Of a DNA stretch of 63,556 nt, positions 1 to 8,331 are shown in pieces (position 1 is the first letter of the stretch; each line of letters opens with the position of its first letter). The stretch is from an uncultured Collinsella sp. (GTDB lineage: Bacteria; Actinomycetota; Coriobacteriia; Coriobacteriales; Coriobacteriaceae). The DNA is taken from positions 1 to 63,556 of the forward strand of contig CAAEEX010000093.1 of NCBI GenBank assembly GCA_900755005.1, written 5' to 3'. The notes under the pieces are model-generated. The model saw only the letters and a list, made by a program, of their open reading frames with translations. It ran no database searches and was not told where the DNA came from. A program made the position numbers and the translations under genes.

Positions 1-1358
1 AGACGGTTGCGCTCGCCGCCGGAGAGCACGCCAGCGCGCTTCTGCTGGTCCTGGCCCTTAAAGCCAAAGCTCGCCACATAAGCGCGGCTCGGAACCTCGG
101 TCTCGCCGACCATCATGTGGTCCAGGCCATCCGAGACGACCTCCCACAGGTTCTTGTCGGGGTCGATGCCGGAACGGTTCTGGTCGACATAGGAAATCTT
201 GACGGTCTCGCCCACCTCGAGCTCGCCCGAAGTCAGCGGCTCCAGGCCCACAATCGTCTTGAACAGTGTGGTCTTACCGACACCGTTGGGACCGATGACG
301 CCCACGATGCCGTTACGCGGCAGGGTGAACGAAAGGTCATCGATGAGCACACGGCCATCGAACTCCTTGTGCAGGTGATGGGCCTCGAGCACCTTGTTGC
401 CCAGACGCGGGCCCACAGGGATGCGGATGTCGGTCCAGTCGAGCTTCTGGCTTGCGCGGGCCTCGGCCTCCATCTCCTCGTAGCGAGCCAGACGGGCCTT
501 GTTCTTGGCCTGGCGGGCCTTGGGCGAGCTGCGTACCCACTCGAGCTCGGCCTCCATGCGCTTGGCAAGTTTGGCGTCGCGGTTGCCCTGTGCCTCGATA
601 CGCGCGGCCTTGGTCTCCAGATACGTGGAGTAGTTGCCCTTGTAGGGATAGAGGTGACCGCGGTCGACCTCGCAGATCCACTCGGCAACGTTATCCAGGA
701 AGTAGCGATCGTGCGTGACGGCAAGCACCGCGCCCTGATAGTTGTGCAGGAAGTGCTCGAGCCACAGGATCGACTCAGCGTCCAGGTGGTTCGTGGGCTC
801 GTCGAGCAGCAGCAGGTCGGGAGCCTCGAGCAGCAACTTGCACAGGGCCACGCGGCGGCGCTCGCCGCCAGAGAGCACGTTAACCGGCATGTCGGAATCG
901 GGCAGCTGCAGGGCGTCCATGGCCTGGCCGAGCTTGGAATCGATATCCCAGCCGTCGGCGGCATCGATCTCGTCCTGGAGCTTGCCCATCTCGGCCATGA
1001 GGGCGTCCATGTCGCAATCCGGGTCGCACATCTCCTCGCCGATCTTGTTGAAGCGATCGACCTTGGCGATCATATCGCCAAACGCCATGCGCACGTTCTC
1101 GATAACGGTCTTGTCGTCGTCGAGTGGCGGCTCCTGCTGCAGGATGCCCACGGTGTAGCCGGGGGTGAGCCTGGCATCGCCGTTGGAGACCTCCTCGATG
1201 CCGGCCATGATCTTGAGCAGGGTCGACTTGCCCATGCCGTTGGGACCCACGACGCCGATCTTGGCACCGGGGTAGAAGCTCAGAGTCACGTCGTCAAGAA
1301 TCACCTTGTCGCCATGGGCCTTGCGAGCCTGATACATCTGGTAGATGAACTCTGCCAT
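1..1358 (-). CDS. ettA: Energy-dependent translational throttle protein EttA (ABC-F ATPase), partial
   Basis: This is a soluble ABC-F ATPase that binds the ribosomal E site and gates the first elongation steps according to ATP level. The first 452 codons are visible; the gene runs off the left edge, so roughly the last 100 residues are missing. The first ATP-binding domain has Walker A GPNGMGKST at about residues 38-46 and the signature LSGGE near 162-166. It is followed by the charged linker, and the second domain has Walker A GPNGVGKTT and a second LSGGE near residue 447. There are no membrane segments, which separates it from ABC transporters. The ATG at 1358 gives the family's usual N-terminus (MAEFIYQMYQARKAHG). 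The large open frame on the opposite strand is its shadow. Confidence 0.95.
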   Translation of the reverse strand, partial: MAEFIYQMYQARKAHGDKVILDDVTLSFYPGAKIGVVGPNGMGKSTLLKIMAGIEEVSNGDARLTPGYTVGILQQEPPLDDDKTVIENVRMAFGDMIAKVDRFNKIGEEMCDPDCDMDALMAEMGKLQDEIDAADGWDIDSKLGQAMDALQLPDSDMPVNVLSGGERRRVALCKLLLEAPDLLLLDEPTNHLDAESILWLEHFLHNYQGAVLAVTHDRYFLDNVAEWICEVDRGHLYPYKGNYSTYLETKAARIEAQGNRDAKLAKRMEAELEWVRSSPKARQAKNKARLARYEEMEAEARASQKLDWTDIRIPVGPRLGNKVLEAHHLHKEFDGRVLIDDLSFTLPRNGIVGVIGPNGVGKTTLFKTIVGLEPLTSGELEVGETVKISYVDQNRSGIDPDKNLWEVVSDGLDHMMVGETEVPSRAYVASFGFKGQDQQKRAGVLSGGERNR

Positions 1359-1542
1359 TTGCCTGTTTTATCCTTTCTACCTGCTGTTTCCCTATTCTTG
1401 TTTCGCTTTAGTGGAAACGAAATGAGGAAACCAGCTCTGAAACTTAACGAAAAAGGGGCATGGTTGCCCACACCCCCTAATACTACCTGGGAAAAGTCCC
1501 CCGAAACATACTATGAACTGCGTACGCTAGTTTTCCGCAACC

Positions 1543-2247
1543 TTAACGAGCGGCTCGCTGCGATTTGCGCCACAGCAGATACGAGTAGACGTAGACGGCT
1601 CCGACCGAACCAAACGCCAGAACCGCAATCACCGCGGCGACGACTTCACTCGAAAGCACGCTGCCTGCCACGCCCATCACAATCAGGCCAATACCCAGCA
1701 CCATAAAGCAGGCGCCACCAAAACGCTGCGTACGGCGCCAGTTTTCGGGATCGGCAAGCGCCCAAGGTGTCTTGATACCGAGCGTATAGTTCTGCTTCAC
1801 ACGCGGCAAGTAGTTGCCTACGCCGATGAACAGCAAACCGACAACACCGGAAATCAGCACGTTGACCGAACCGACCGCCGGCACCACGCCCCAGACCGTA
1901 AGCTCTCCCAGCCAGCTTATGGCGCACATGAACAAGGTGAAGGCGATTACGAAGCCCTGGTAGAACTTGCCCGAGGTTCGATATGCCTCACCTTTGGGGT
2001 CGATGCGCGGCACCACGCAGAACATTGCGAGAAGCGCCAGAGGCAGCACGCCGAGCGCGGAGGCCATCCAGCTAGGACCCCAACCGTCGACGGCGCCGTT
2101 CGCGCCCCAGTGCGTGGGAATCTGCGCAGGCAAGCTCGGCATCACCATGAGGTGCGCTACGACATTGGCGACGCACAGAGCGACCAGCGCAATCCACACG
2201 CGCGACGATACCCCCGTGGGGTGAATGCCCTTGTTTTCGTTATTCAT
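1543..2247 (-). CDS. sdpI: SdpI-family immunity-type membrane protein
   Basis: This polytopic membrane protein of 234 residues is of the SdpI type, with an N-terminal DUF1648 segment (about residues 20-70) followed by several hydrophobic helices. In Bacillus subtilis SdpI protects against the SdpC killing peptide and sequesters its own repressor, SdpR. Here the ATG at 2247 overlaps the end of the ArsR-type regulator gene by 8 bases and has a GGAAGGTGATAAGG ribosome-binding stretch, so the two genes are translationally coupled. An in-frame start at 2289 lies inside the regulator and is rejected. No SdpABC toxin genes are seen nearby, so the ligand it responds to is unknown. Confidence 0.85.
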   Translation of the reverse strand: MNNENKGIHPTGVSSRVWIALVALCVANVVAHLMVMPSLPAQIPTHWGANGAVDGWGPSWMASALGVLPLALLAMFCVVPRIDPKGEAYRTSGKFYQGFVIAFTLFMCAISWLGELTVWGVVPAVGSVNVLISGVVGLLFIGVGNYLPRVKQNYTLGIKTPWALADPENWRRTQRFGGACFMVLGIGLIVMGVAGSVLSSEVVAAVIAVLAFGSVGAVYVYSYLLWRKSQRAAR

Positions 2248-2518
2248 CCTTATCACCTTCCGTGTTTGTAAAGCCCATAAACCAGCCAATTAAATCCTGC
2301 ATGACGGTGGTGTTTAAGCTGTATACGATGTTTTGGCCATGGCGCTCGTCGGTCACCAACCCGGCGTTTTTGAGCGTCGCCAAGTGATGGCTTAGCGACG
2401 GCTTACTGATATCGAAATGCTCGGCAAGCTCCCCCGCCGTGCAATTGCCCTCGCGCAGCAACTCCAAAATGCGCCGTCGCGTTGGATCGGCAAGCGCCTT
2501 AAAACCCTCTCCCGGCAT
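2240..2518 (-). CDS. sdpR: ArsR/SdpR-family winged-helix repressor
   Basis: A 92-residue winged-helix regulator with the ArsR/SdpR pattern: FKALADPTRRRILELLREG at the N-terminus and a recognition helix around SKPSLSHHLATLKNAGLV. It has no cysteine metal-binding motif (CVC type), which fits SdpR rather than a metal sensor. The start at 2518 is preceded by GAGGAGGTCTT and is preferred to the upstream start at 2536. It is the first gene of a two-gene unit with sdpI. Its own promoter (-35 TAGACA at 2576-2581, -10 TATAGT at 2553-2558, read leftward) is overlapped by the palindrome TTAGATGTTTGTCTAA, so autorepression is likely. Confidence 0.88.
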   Translation of the reverse strand: MPGEGFKALADPTRRRILELLREGNCTAGELAEHFDISKPSLSHHLATLKNAGLVTDERHGQNIVYSLNTTVMQDLIGWFMGFTNTEGDKDE

Positions 2519-2552
2519 AAGACCTCCTCTCATCATCTCTCATGACGCGCAC

Positions 2553-2582
2553 ACTATACTCTATATTTAGATGTTTGTCTAA
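2553..2582 (-). promoter_or_regulatory. sdpR promoter overlapped by an inverted-repeat operator
   Basis: Read on the minus strand, TAGACA (2576-2581) and TATAGT (2553-2558) are separated by 17 bases. The palindrome TTAGA-N6-TCTAA at 2567-2582 covers the -35 element. Further TCTAA/TTAGA half sites lie at 2586-2590 and 2634-2638. A repressor bound here would block sdpR-sdpI and could also touch the divergent promoter for the small peptide gene. Confidence 0.55.
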
Positions 2583-2603
2583 TTGTCTAATAGCAATGTT
2601 ATG

Positions 2604-2620
2604 TATAGAACATTCGTTCG
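2604..2620 (+). promoter_or_regulatory. LexA-like box overlapping a -10 element ahead of the small peptide gene
   Basis: GAAC-ATTC-GTTC occupies 2608-2619 and fits the GAAC-N4-GTTC LexA/DinR box of Gram-positive bacteria. It overlaps a possible -10 TATAGA (2604-2609), with a weak -35 TTGTCT at 2583-2588 and only a 15-base spacer. The arrangement, box right at the -10, matches that of the polymerase gene at 20643. Whether LexA binds here is an inference. Confidence 0.4.
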
Positions 2621-2685
2621 TTTTTAGATACAATGGGTCCAGAAGCAGATGGGCCAGCTCCCTCTTCCCAAGAAAGAGATGGACT

Positions 2686-2772
2686 ATGAGTATTAACGAT
2701 GTCCTGACGTTGTTATTGCTTGTAATCGCGGCCGTGGAGCTCGGCATCCACATTGGAGGTCGAATGAAATAG
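2686..2772 (+). CDS. Short hydrophobic peptide (28 aa), possible type I toxin-like protein
   Basis: A 28-codon reading frame encodes one strongly hydrophobic segment (LTLLLLVIAAVELGIHIGG) ending in a basic tail (RMK). The size and layout resemble single-helix membrane toxins such as TisB or the holin-like Hol-Tox peptides. The family assignment is by shape only. An AAGAAAGAG stretch lies just upstream as a weak ribosome-binding site. It is divergent from sdpR and lies behind a LexA-like box at 2608-2619. A longer in-frame reading from 2542 has no ribosome-binding site and crosses the promoter region, so the short form is chosen. Confidence 0.45.
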   Translation: MSINDVLTLLLLVIAAVELGIHIGGRMK

Positions 2773-2929
2773 CCGCCCCCGCGTAATGCGAAGACGGCCA
2801 CTTCTCACGCTACAAACGTGTTTCGGAGTTGGCTAACCCGCGGCAACGGGTGCCATCTGCTTCATCTTATGCGAATACCTGCCTCATTTCAACAAGCCCC
2901 TAGGGCTCAAATGGAATCGCGATAATACC

Positions 2930-2935
2930 TATAAT
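2930..2935 (+). promoter_or_regulatory. Consensus -10 element ahead of tcdA
   Basis: A perfect TATAAT lies 45 bases upstream of the tcdA start codon. No convincing -35 hexamer is seen 16-18 bases upstream. Confidence 0.45.
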
Positions 2936-2979
2936 GGCGATAGCCAAAACACGATTCGCTTCCCCATCGGAGGATGTCT

Positions 2980-3771
2980 ATGACCGAAACTGCTGCTCTC
3001 GTCGAGACGCGTGATACCAAGCTCGAGATCATCATGGGCCGCGAGGCGCTCGATAAGCTCGCCGATACCACGGTGCTGATACTCGGCTGCGGAGGTGTGG
3101 GCTCCAATTGCTGCGAGGCACTTGCCCGCGGCGGCATCGGTCATTTCGTCATTCTGGACAAGGACATCATCGCGCCCAGCAACATCAATCGACAGGCCAT
3201 CGCCTTTCATAGCACCATCGGCAAGCGCAAGGTTGACGTGATGGAAGCCATGATCCACGACATCAATCCCGCCGCCAGCGTTATCATGCGCACCGAATAC
3301 CTGCTGAGCGACAACATCGACGAGTTCTTCGCGAGCGTTTTGGAGCAGACGGGTGGCAAGCTCGACTACGTCGTCGATGCCATCGACACCATCTCGGCCA
3401 AGCTCACCATTGCCAAATATGCTCAGGACCACAACATTCGTTTGGTTAGCTCCATGGGCGGGGCCAACAAGCTCCATCCCGAGTGCCTCCGCTTTGCCGA
3501 CATTTTCGATACGATACGTGACCCCATGAGCCGCATCATGCGCAAAGAATGCAAGAAGCGCGGAATCAAGAGTCTACATGTACTGTTTAGCTGCGAGGAA
3601 TCGGTTAAGACACAGCCCCGCGACCCTTCCAATATCCACGAGCGCACCGAGCTCGGAACCGCCAGCTTTATGCCGCCCATCATGGGTCAGATGATTGCCG
3701 GCGAGGTTATCCGCCAGATCAGTGGCCGCGGCACCGAGCGCGTGCGCGCCGATGGCCAGCGCTTGGACTAG
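2980..3771 (+). CDS. tcdA: tRNA threonylcarbamoyladenosine dehydratase (TcdA)
   Basis: This E1-like ThiF-family enzyme of 263 residues would convert t6A37 of ANN-reading tRNAs to the cyclic form ct6A, using ATP. The Rossmann motif GCGGVGS is near residue 36, followed by the acidic and basic residues of the ATP site (LDKD, NRQ). The length is close to the E. coli protein (268). Two ATGs sit six bases apart; the second (2980) has GGAGG at ideal spacing, while the first abuts it, so the second is chosen. The sequence is full length with no damage. The tatD-like gene starts 14 bases downstream, so they are probably co-transcribed. Confidence 0.9.
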   Translation: MTETAALVETRDTKLEIIMGREALDKLADTTVLILGCGGVGSNCCEALARGGIGHFVILDKDIIAPSNINRQAIAFHSTIGKRKVDVMEAMIHDINPAASVIMRTEYLLSDNIDEFFASVLEQTGGKLDYVVDAIDTISAKLTIAKYAQDHNIRLVSSMGGANKLHPECLRFADIFDTIRDPMSRIMRKECKKRGIKSLHVLFSCEESVKTQPRDPSNIHERTELGTASFMPPIMGQMIAGEVIRQISGRGTERVRADGQRLD

Positions 3772-3785
3772 CGGAGCGCGCCGAG

Positions 3786-4568
3786 ATGGAGCCCCGGTTA
3801 TTTGATGCACATTGCCATCTTGATTTAATGGCTCACCCGGACGCTGTTGCCGATGAGGCAACGGCGCTGGGCTTGGGTCTATTTGATTGCGGCGTCGATC
3901 CACGCGACTTCGCTAACGCACATGGACGAACCCGTCGCCCTCCTACCGTCATCAAGGGCATCGGCCTCCATCCCTGGTGGCTCGCCGACGAGCGATGCGG
4001 CAACGCAGAAATTGACCTACTCTGCCAAATTGCAGCGCAAGAGCGTTTTGTTGGCGAGGTCGGGCTCGACTTTTCCGCTCGTTTTGCCGGAAGTGAGCCG
4101 CTACAAATACAGGCATTTGACCGGCTCTGCGATACACTCGTGCAGCATCCTCTTACCGGGCGCGTGATATCAATTCACGCCGTTCGTTCAGCAGGAGCCG
4201 TACTGGACGTCCTCGAATCGCATGGACTACTCATCCCAAACTCCGACTCCCCCGCTATCATCTTCCACTGGTTTAGCGGCACTTCGGACGAACTCGCCCG
4301 CGCGCGAAACGCAGGCTGCTATTTTTCCGTGAACGAACGCATGCTCGCGACCAAGCGCGGTCGCGAATACGCACGACAGATCCCACTCGACCGTCTACTG
4401 CTCGAGACCGATGCGCCGGCCGAGCCAAACACAGAAACAAGCGCGCAGTCGCTCATCAGATCGCTCACAAGGACCTCGATGCGCATTGCCTCACTCAAAA
4501 ACTGTGACGCAAAGCGCATCGAGTCGGCAGTTTTAGCAAATGCGCACTCTGTTTTTGACCTTCGCTAA
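3786..4568 (+). CDS. tatD: TatD-family metal-dependent hydrolase
   Basis: A 260-residue TIM-barrel hydrolase of the TatD DNase family. The metal ligands are visible: DAHCHLD near residue 7, HPWW near 62, GEVGLD near 94, IHA near 137, FHWFSG, and the late ETDAP motif near 201. Family members are deoxyribonucleases or aminoacyl-tRNA editing enzymes; which one applies here cannot be told from the sequence. It follows tcdA by 14 bases in the same direction. It converges on the FGGY kinase gene, with a GC-rich hairpin between them at 4569-4593. Confidence 0.88.
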   Translation: MEPRLFDAHCHLDLMAHPDAVADEATALGLGLFDCGVDPRDFANAHGRTRRPPTVIKGIGLHPWWLADERCGNAEIDLLCQIAAQERFVGEVGLDFSARFAGSEPLQIQAFDRLCDTLVQHPLTGRVISIHAVRSAGAVLDVLESHGLLIPNSDSPAIIFHWFSGTSDELARARNAGCYFSVNERMLATKRGREYARQIPLDRLLLETDAPAEPNTETSAQSLIRSLTRTSMRIASLKNCDAKRIESAVLANAHSVFDLR

Positions 4569-4593
4569 CCCCTGTGGCAAAAATGCCAAGGGG
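4569..4593. terminator. Hairpin between convergent genes
   Basis: CCCCT-G-TGGCA, loop AAAA, TGCCA-AGGGG forms a ten-pair stem with one bulged G between the tatD and FGGY kinase stop codons. There is no clear U-run on either side, so it may only protect the 3' ends. Confidence 0.4.
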
Positions 4594-4646
4594 CATGCGA
4601 ATCACACAACGCAGTCCCTATTGGAAGGCGGTACAGCTCGGCGGCA

Positions 4647-6164
4647 TTACGCCAATTCGTGCATGAGATCACGGTTGCGTGCATACAATTCGTCAAAGAT
4701 ATGGCGGCGCGACGCATATAGCTCGTGGGCAGCCATATCGGGGACGATTGTTTGTGCAACGCCAAGGACTTGGGCGAGTTCATCCCATGATGCATAGGCG
4801 CCACCTGCGAGAGCTGCCATGATGGCATCACCGAAGCATGCGCCCACCGTAACCTTGGCAACCGAGACCTCGCGCCCGCATACGTCGGCGATAGCTTGCA
4901 TCCAAACTGGATTCTTGGTTCCACCTCCGACAAGCATAATGCGCCCAATTGGCAGTCCATGCTCTCGCTCGATAATGTCGACATGGGATGCAACGGTATA
5001 CGCGACGCCTTCCAAGGCGGCGCGAACCATATGGGCTCGTGTATGCCTTCCGGTCAGGCCAAAGAAGACGCCACGCGCCTCGGGATCGTTGAGCGGAGTA
5101 CGCTCCCCCGCAAAGTACGGCAGACACAGGAGCCCATCGGCACCCGGCGCCACATCGGCGGCATCATGCGCCATAACCGAATAAGCATCGGGGCCACCGT
5201 GGCCCTCGGCCTCTACAGCGTCGCGATACAGCTCTTGGCGCAGCCACGATGTGAGCGCGCCCGCCGTATTGGTCCCCGCGCAGATCCCGTAAGTTCCGGG
5301 AATGATAAACGTCCCTGGCCACAGGCGGGCATCATCGATCATATGATCAGCTAGGTAGATGAAATACGCCGTGCTCCCCAACTGAACCATCATATCGCCG
5401 GGACGGAATACACCCGTCGAAATGGCCTCGGCACCAGAGTCGCCCGTTCCCACTAAGACAGGTGTCCCTGCCGCGAGCCCCGTCGCCTCAGCCGCACGCT
5501 GCGTAATCACCCCGGCAATATCGGTAGCCGACATTACCTCCGCCATCTGGTCAGGCCGGCAGAAACGAGCACATTCCCGAGCATCAACCTTCCAAGTGTA
5601 GCGGTCGTATAGGGGAAGAAAATCCTCCGCCAAATAACGGTCCACCGTAAAACGCCCCGTCAACTTTGCGCACAGAAACGATGACGCCGTCAGGAACTTC
5701 GCGGCACGTTCGTGCACCTCGGGCATATTCTCCTTAAACCACAAGATCTTGGGAGCAATATCTGACGAACAGGGATCGTGCCCGAAAAGCTCGCGTGCGC
5801 GATCTGACCCATATTCGGAAAGAAGCTCGTCAATCTGCGGCTTCGAACGTGCATCGACTCCGTACAAAATCGCGGGCGCCAGCGCGTTGCACTCGGTATC
5901 GACCGGCACGCAGTCGCAACCCAATGCGGAAAGGCCCACGCATCCGATCTGTGCCTCGTTAACCCCCGATCGCACCACCAGCTCGCGCGACAAGCGGCAA
6001 AAATCGCCCCACCAAACTGCCTCCGCATCATGCTGGTACCATCCGTCACGCGGGTTGTCCGTCTCGTGTCCACAAGAGGCTTGGCAAACGATATTGCATC
6101 GATCATCGATTAAAACACCTTTAGAGGCGCTTGTCCCAATATCAATACCCAGATAGAACGCCAT
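4647..6164 (-). CDS. FGGY-family carbohydrate kinase (xylulokinase-like)
   Basis: A 505-residue sugar kinase of the FGGY/actin-fold superfamily, closest in style to xylulokinases. The N-terminal phosphate motif GIDIGTSASKG is at residues 6-16, GTGDSGAEAIS near the middle, and the C-terminal LVGGGTKNPVWMQ gives the adenosine site. It would phosphorylate a free sugar or ketose released by the pathway; the substrate cannot be read. It is the last gene of the 15072-4647 catabolic run. Its ribosome-binding site (GGGGAG) lies inside the last codons of the btpA-like gene, 5 bases upstream, so they are coupled. Confidence 0.85.
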   Translation of the reverse strand: MAFYLGIDIGTSASKGVLIDDRCNIVCQASCGHETDNPRDGWYQHDAEAVWWGDFCRLSRELVVRSGVNEAQIGCVGLSALGCDCVPVDTECNALAPAILYGVDARSKPQIDELLSEYGSDRARELFGHDPCSSDIAPKILWFKENMPEVHERAAKFLTASSFLCAKLTGRFTVDRYLAEDFLPLYDRYTWKVDARECARFCRPDQMAEVMSATDIAGVITQRAAEATGLAAGTPVLVGTGDSGAEAISTGVFRPGDMMVQLGSTAYFIYLADHMIDDARLWPGTFIIPGTYGICAGTNTAGALTSWLRQELYRDAVEAEGHGGPDAYSVMAHDAADVAPGADGLLCLPYFAGERTPLNDPEARGVFFGLTGRHTRAHMVRAALEGVAYTVASHVDIIEREHGLPIGRIMLVGGGTKNPVWMQAIADVCGREVSVAKVTVGACFGDAIMAALAGGAYASWDELAQVLGVAQTIVPDMAAHELYASRRHIFDELYARNRDLMHELA

Positions 6165-6169
6165 AGGTG

Positions 6170-6979
6170 CTACTCCCCTCGCGCCGCACGAGCGGCAGCC
6201 ATAAAACGAACTACCCGCTCAGCATCAACCGGGGCATCCAGCTTTCCGTCGCGCTTTAAGCACGTGCCGACAAACGCGCCATCGTAGTGAGCAAATACGT
6301 CAACCACGGTATGTTCGCGACAACCGGTGCCACATACCACAGGTACTTGGCCAACACGCTCGCGGACCTCATCGGCAAGCTCGCCCGAAGCGCCACGACC
6401 GGCAGCCGAACCGCCGATGACCATCGCATCCGGTAGGCAATTAAAGAGAAGTGAATCGGCAATGTCCGCAGTCGTGCGATCGTTGAGATAAACCTCCCCC
6501 TCGCTCGTGATGAAGTGAAAAAGCTTAAGGTCGTCCAAGCGCAGCGCGGCCTTGCGACGCATGGTGTGAGCGAAATCTCGGTTAATCAGCCCGAGATCAC
6601 CGGCCCAGGCACCGCAAAAATTGCAGCGCGTGAACTGCGCATCGACGGCAGCGCACAGCTCGATTGTGGCATCACCATCGTAAATAGCCTCAGCTCCCCA
6701 AGGGGTCGACAAATCATGGGACAGAGCCCCGATTACATAGCCCATCGATGCAAGGGCTGAGGGAGAAACGTGCTGCTCATAGGGCATCGAGAGCTCATTG
6801 GTAATCAAAATGCCATCGACACCGCCCTGCTGCAACGCTTCGAGATCACGCTTGGCGGCTTCCACGACCTGCGACACGCTTCCGCCCGGGTAATACAGCG
6901 GATCGCCCGGCAGAGGACGCAGGTGCAGCATTCCGATAACCGGCTTTTCGGTCTTGAACATCGAGGTTAGAAACGACAT
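6170..6979 (-). CDS. BtpA/SgcQ-family TIM-barrel protein
   Basis: A 269-residue BtpA-family protein, recognisable by KPVIGMLHLRPLPGDP at the N-terminus, GGVDGILITNE, and the late GTCLKRDGKLDAPVD segment. BtpA is linked to photosystem I stability in cyanobacteria, but heterotrophic members such as SgcQ sit in sugar operons and are thought to be phosphosugar-handling TIM barrels. The start at 6979 has AAGGAG seven bases upstream and is preferred over 6994. It lies between yjbQ and the FGGY kinase in the same operon, so a sugar-phosphate role is the likeliest reading. Confidence 0.85.
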   Translation of the reverse strand: MSFLTSMFKTEKPVIGMLHLRPLPGDPLYYPGGSVSQVVEAAKRDLEALQQGGVDGILITNELSMPYEQHVSPSALASMGYVIGALSHDLSTPWGAEAIYDGDATIELCAAVDAQFTRCNFCGAWAGDLGLINRDFAHTMRRKAALRLDDLKLFHFITSEGEVYLNDRTTADIADSLLFNCLPDAMVIGGSAAGRGASGELADEVRERVGQVPVVCGTGCREHTVVDVFAHYDGAFVGTCLKRDGKLDAPVDAERVVRFMAAARAARGE

Positions 6980-7012
6980 AACGTGCTCCTTCATAGGGTT
7001 ATTGCAGGGACG

Positions 7013-7441
7013 TTACTCCCCCAGCACCTCCACGTACACTTTTCGCTTCTGCGGACCGTCAAACTCCGCAAGATAGATGTTCTGGGCACCTCCGCACACG
7101 ATGTGGCCATCTTGGACGGGAAAGAAGCAGCTGTTTCCACAAATCATGCTCTTGATATGCCCACAGGAGTTGTTACCGGTAGCTCCATAGCTCGGCAGGA
7201 AGTGTGCGTGCGCATAGGGGGCATCGAGTGGGGCGATGCGATCAAGCGTCTCCATAAGATCCGTCTCCACGCAGGGCAGCCCCTCGTTTACCACGATTCC
7301 ACAGGTCGTATGCGACAAAATAATCGCTGCCAAGCCATTCGTCACCGAGCTGCGTTCGATGGCAGCGTGCACGTCTTCGGTAATATCGATGAACTGGTCC
7401 GGAGCAGTCGATAGATAGCTCAATGTCTCGAGCGTCACCAT
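7013..7441 (-). CDS. yjbQ: YjbQ/UPF0047-family protein
   Basis: A small soluble protein of 142 residues. Family hallmarks are ILSHTTCGIVVNEG and the conserved NSCGHIKSMICG with FFPVQDGHIVCG. Some relatives show weak thiamine-phosphate synthase activity, but no physiological reaction is firmly established. The ATG at 7441 is two bases past the amidohydrolase stop codon, so it is translationally coupled within the operon. Its place among sugar kinases and hydrolases suggests a role in handling a small metabolite of this pathway rather than thiamine synthesis. Confidence 0.85.
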   Translation of the reverse strand: MVTLETLSYLSTAPDQFIDITEDVHAAIERSSVTNGLAAIILSHTTCGIVVNEGLPCVETDLMETLDRIAPLDAPYAHAHFLPSYGATGNNSCGHIKSMICGNSCFFPVQDGHIVCGGAQNIYLAEFDGPQKRKVYVEVLGE

Positions 7442-7443
7442 GT

Positions 7444-8304
7444 TTACTCATCCCCTTCAAGAAAACGCAGGGCATTACCCCAGTAGAGCCTTTCTCGCGC
7501 ATCATCGCGCATGGACACGGTATCGAGTGCCCGCTTGAGTTTGAATGCACGGAAGCGCGGCGTATTGCTGGCGAACATCACTTGGTGCGATAGCGCGCGC
7601 TCATACCACAGCGGCCCCATATCGACCGTGAAAAGGCGCTGCATCATCTCCTCGGGCGAATCGATGTAAGTGATAGAGGTGTCCGTGTAGCAGTTGGGAT
7701 ACTTGAGCAGCATCGCCACGGTCTCGCGCACCCAGGGCCAGCCAAAGTGGGTCAAACTAAAGCGCACATTTGGATGCGTTGCGATTGTGTGCTCAAATGC
7801 AAGCGGGTTACTGCGCGAGAGCTCTGCGCCCGGCTCCCAAGACATACCGGCATGGAAAACCACCGGCTTGTTATAGCGCTCGCACAGCTCGTAAAGCGGC
7901 TCGGCCACAGCATCATCGGGGGCAAAACCCTGCTTTGCCGGATGCAGGCAAAGCCCCTTTGCCCCCAACTCGGTAAAGGCGCGCTCCAATTCATCTGCGG
8001 CACCGCTCACCTGCGGATCTACGCTCGCAAATCCCCACAGACGATCGGGATGCGCGGCAACCAGCATGGCAATCTGGTCATTGGCGCCAAAGTGCCCTCC
8101 GCATGTCGTGGTTACATCGAGCGGCATGAGCACGCTCTTCTGCACATCGCAGACGTCCATCTCGACTTGAAGCTCATCCCAATCCATGGGGCCCATATGC
8201 CCCATACCAAATTCTCGTGACCAAAAGCCGAATCCATCAGGCTCATCACCCGACGTACAGATCTCGCCGTAGAGCATAGGATGAACCAACATGTCGATAA
8301 CCAT
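7444..8304 (-). CDS. Amidohydrolase-2 family TIM-barrel protein with altered metal site
   Basis: A 286-residue amidohydrolase-type TIM barrel. It keeps VVFHAG and SLTHFGWPWV, which correspond to the middle histidines of the family. The usual first HxH motif is replaced by DMLVHP, and the late acidic ligand (usually SDxP) reads SNTPR. The metal site is therefore non-canonical, and catalysis by the textbook mechanism is uncertain. The start at 8304 follows AAAGGAG at normal spacing. It is 27 bases downstream of the PfkB kinase and coupled to yjbQ. It may be a lactonase, a decarboxylase-like enzyme or an amidase; the substrate is not readable. Confidence 0.8.
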   Translation of the reverse strand: MVIDMLVHPMLYGEICTSGDEPDGFGFWSREFGMGHMGPMDWDELQVEMDVCDVQKSVLMPLDVTTTCGGHFGANDQIAMLVAAHPDRLWGFASVDPQVSGAADELERAFTELGAKGLCLHPAKQGFAPDDAVAEPLYELCERYNKPVVFHAGMSWEPGAELSRSNPLAFEHTIATHPNVRFSLTHFGWPWVRETVAMLLKYPNCYTDTSITYIDSPEEMMQRLFTVDMGPLWYERALSHQVMFASNTPRFRAFKLKRALDTVSMRDDARERLYWGNALRFLEGDE

Positions 8305-8331
8305 TTCGTACTCCTTTCCAGGCATTTGACC

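Noticed and set aside
117..1706. 529-codon open frame on the plus strand
   Set aside because: It is antisense to ettA and runs through the ettA promoter region and into sdpI. No family is recognised in it.
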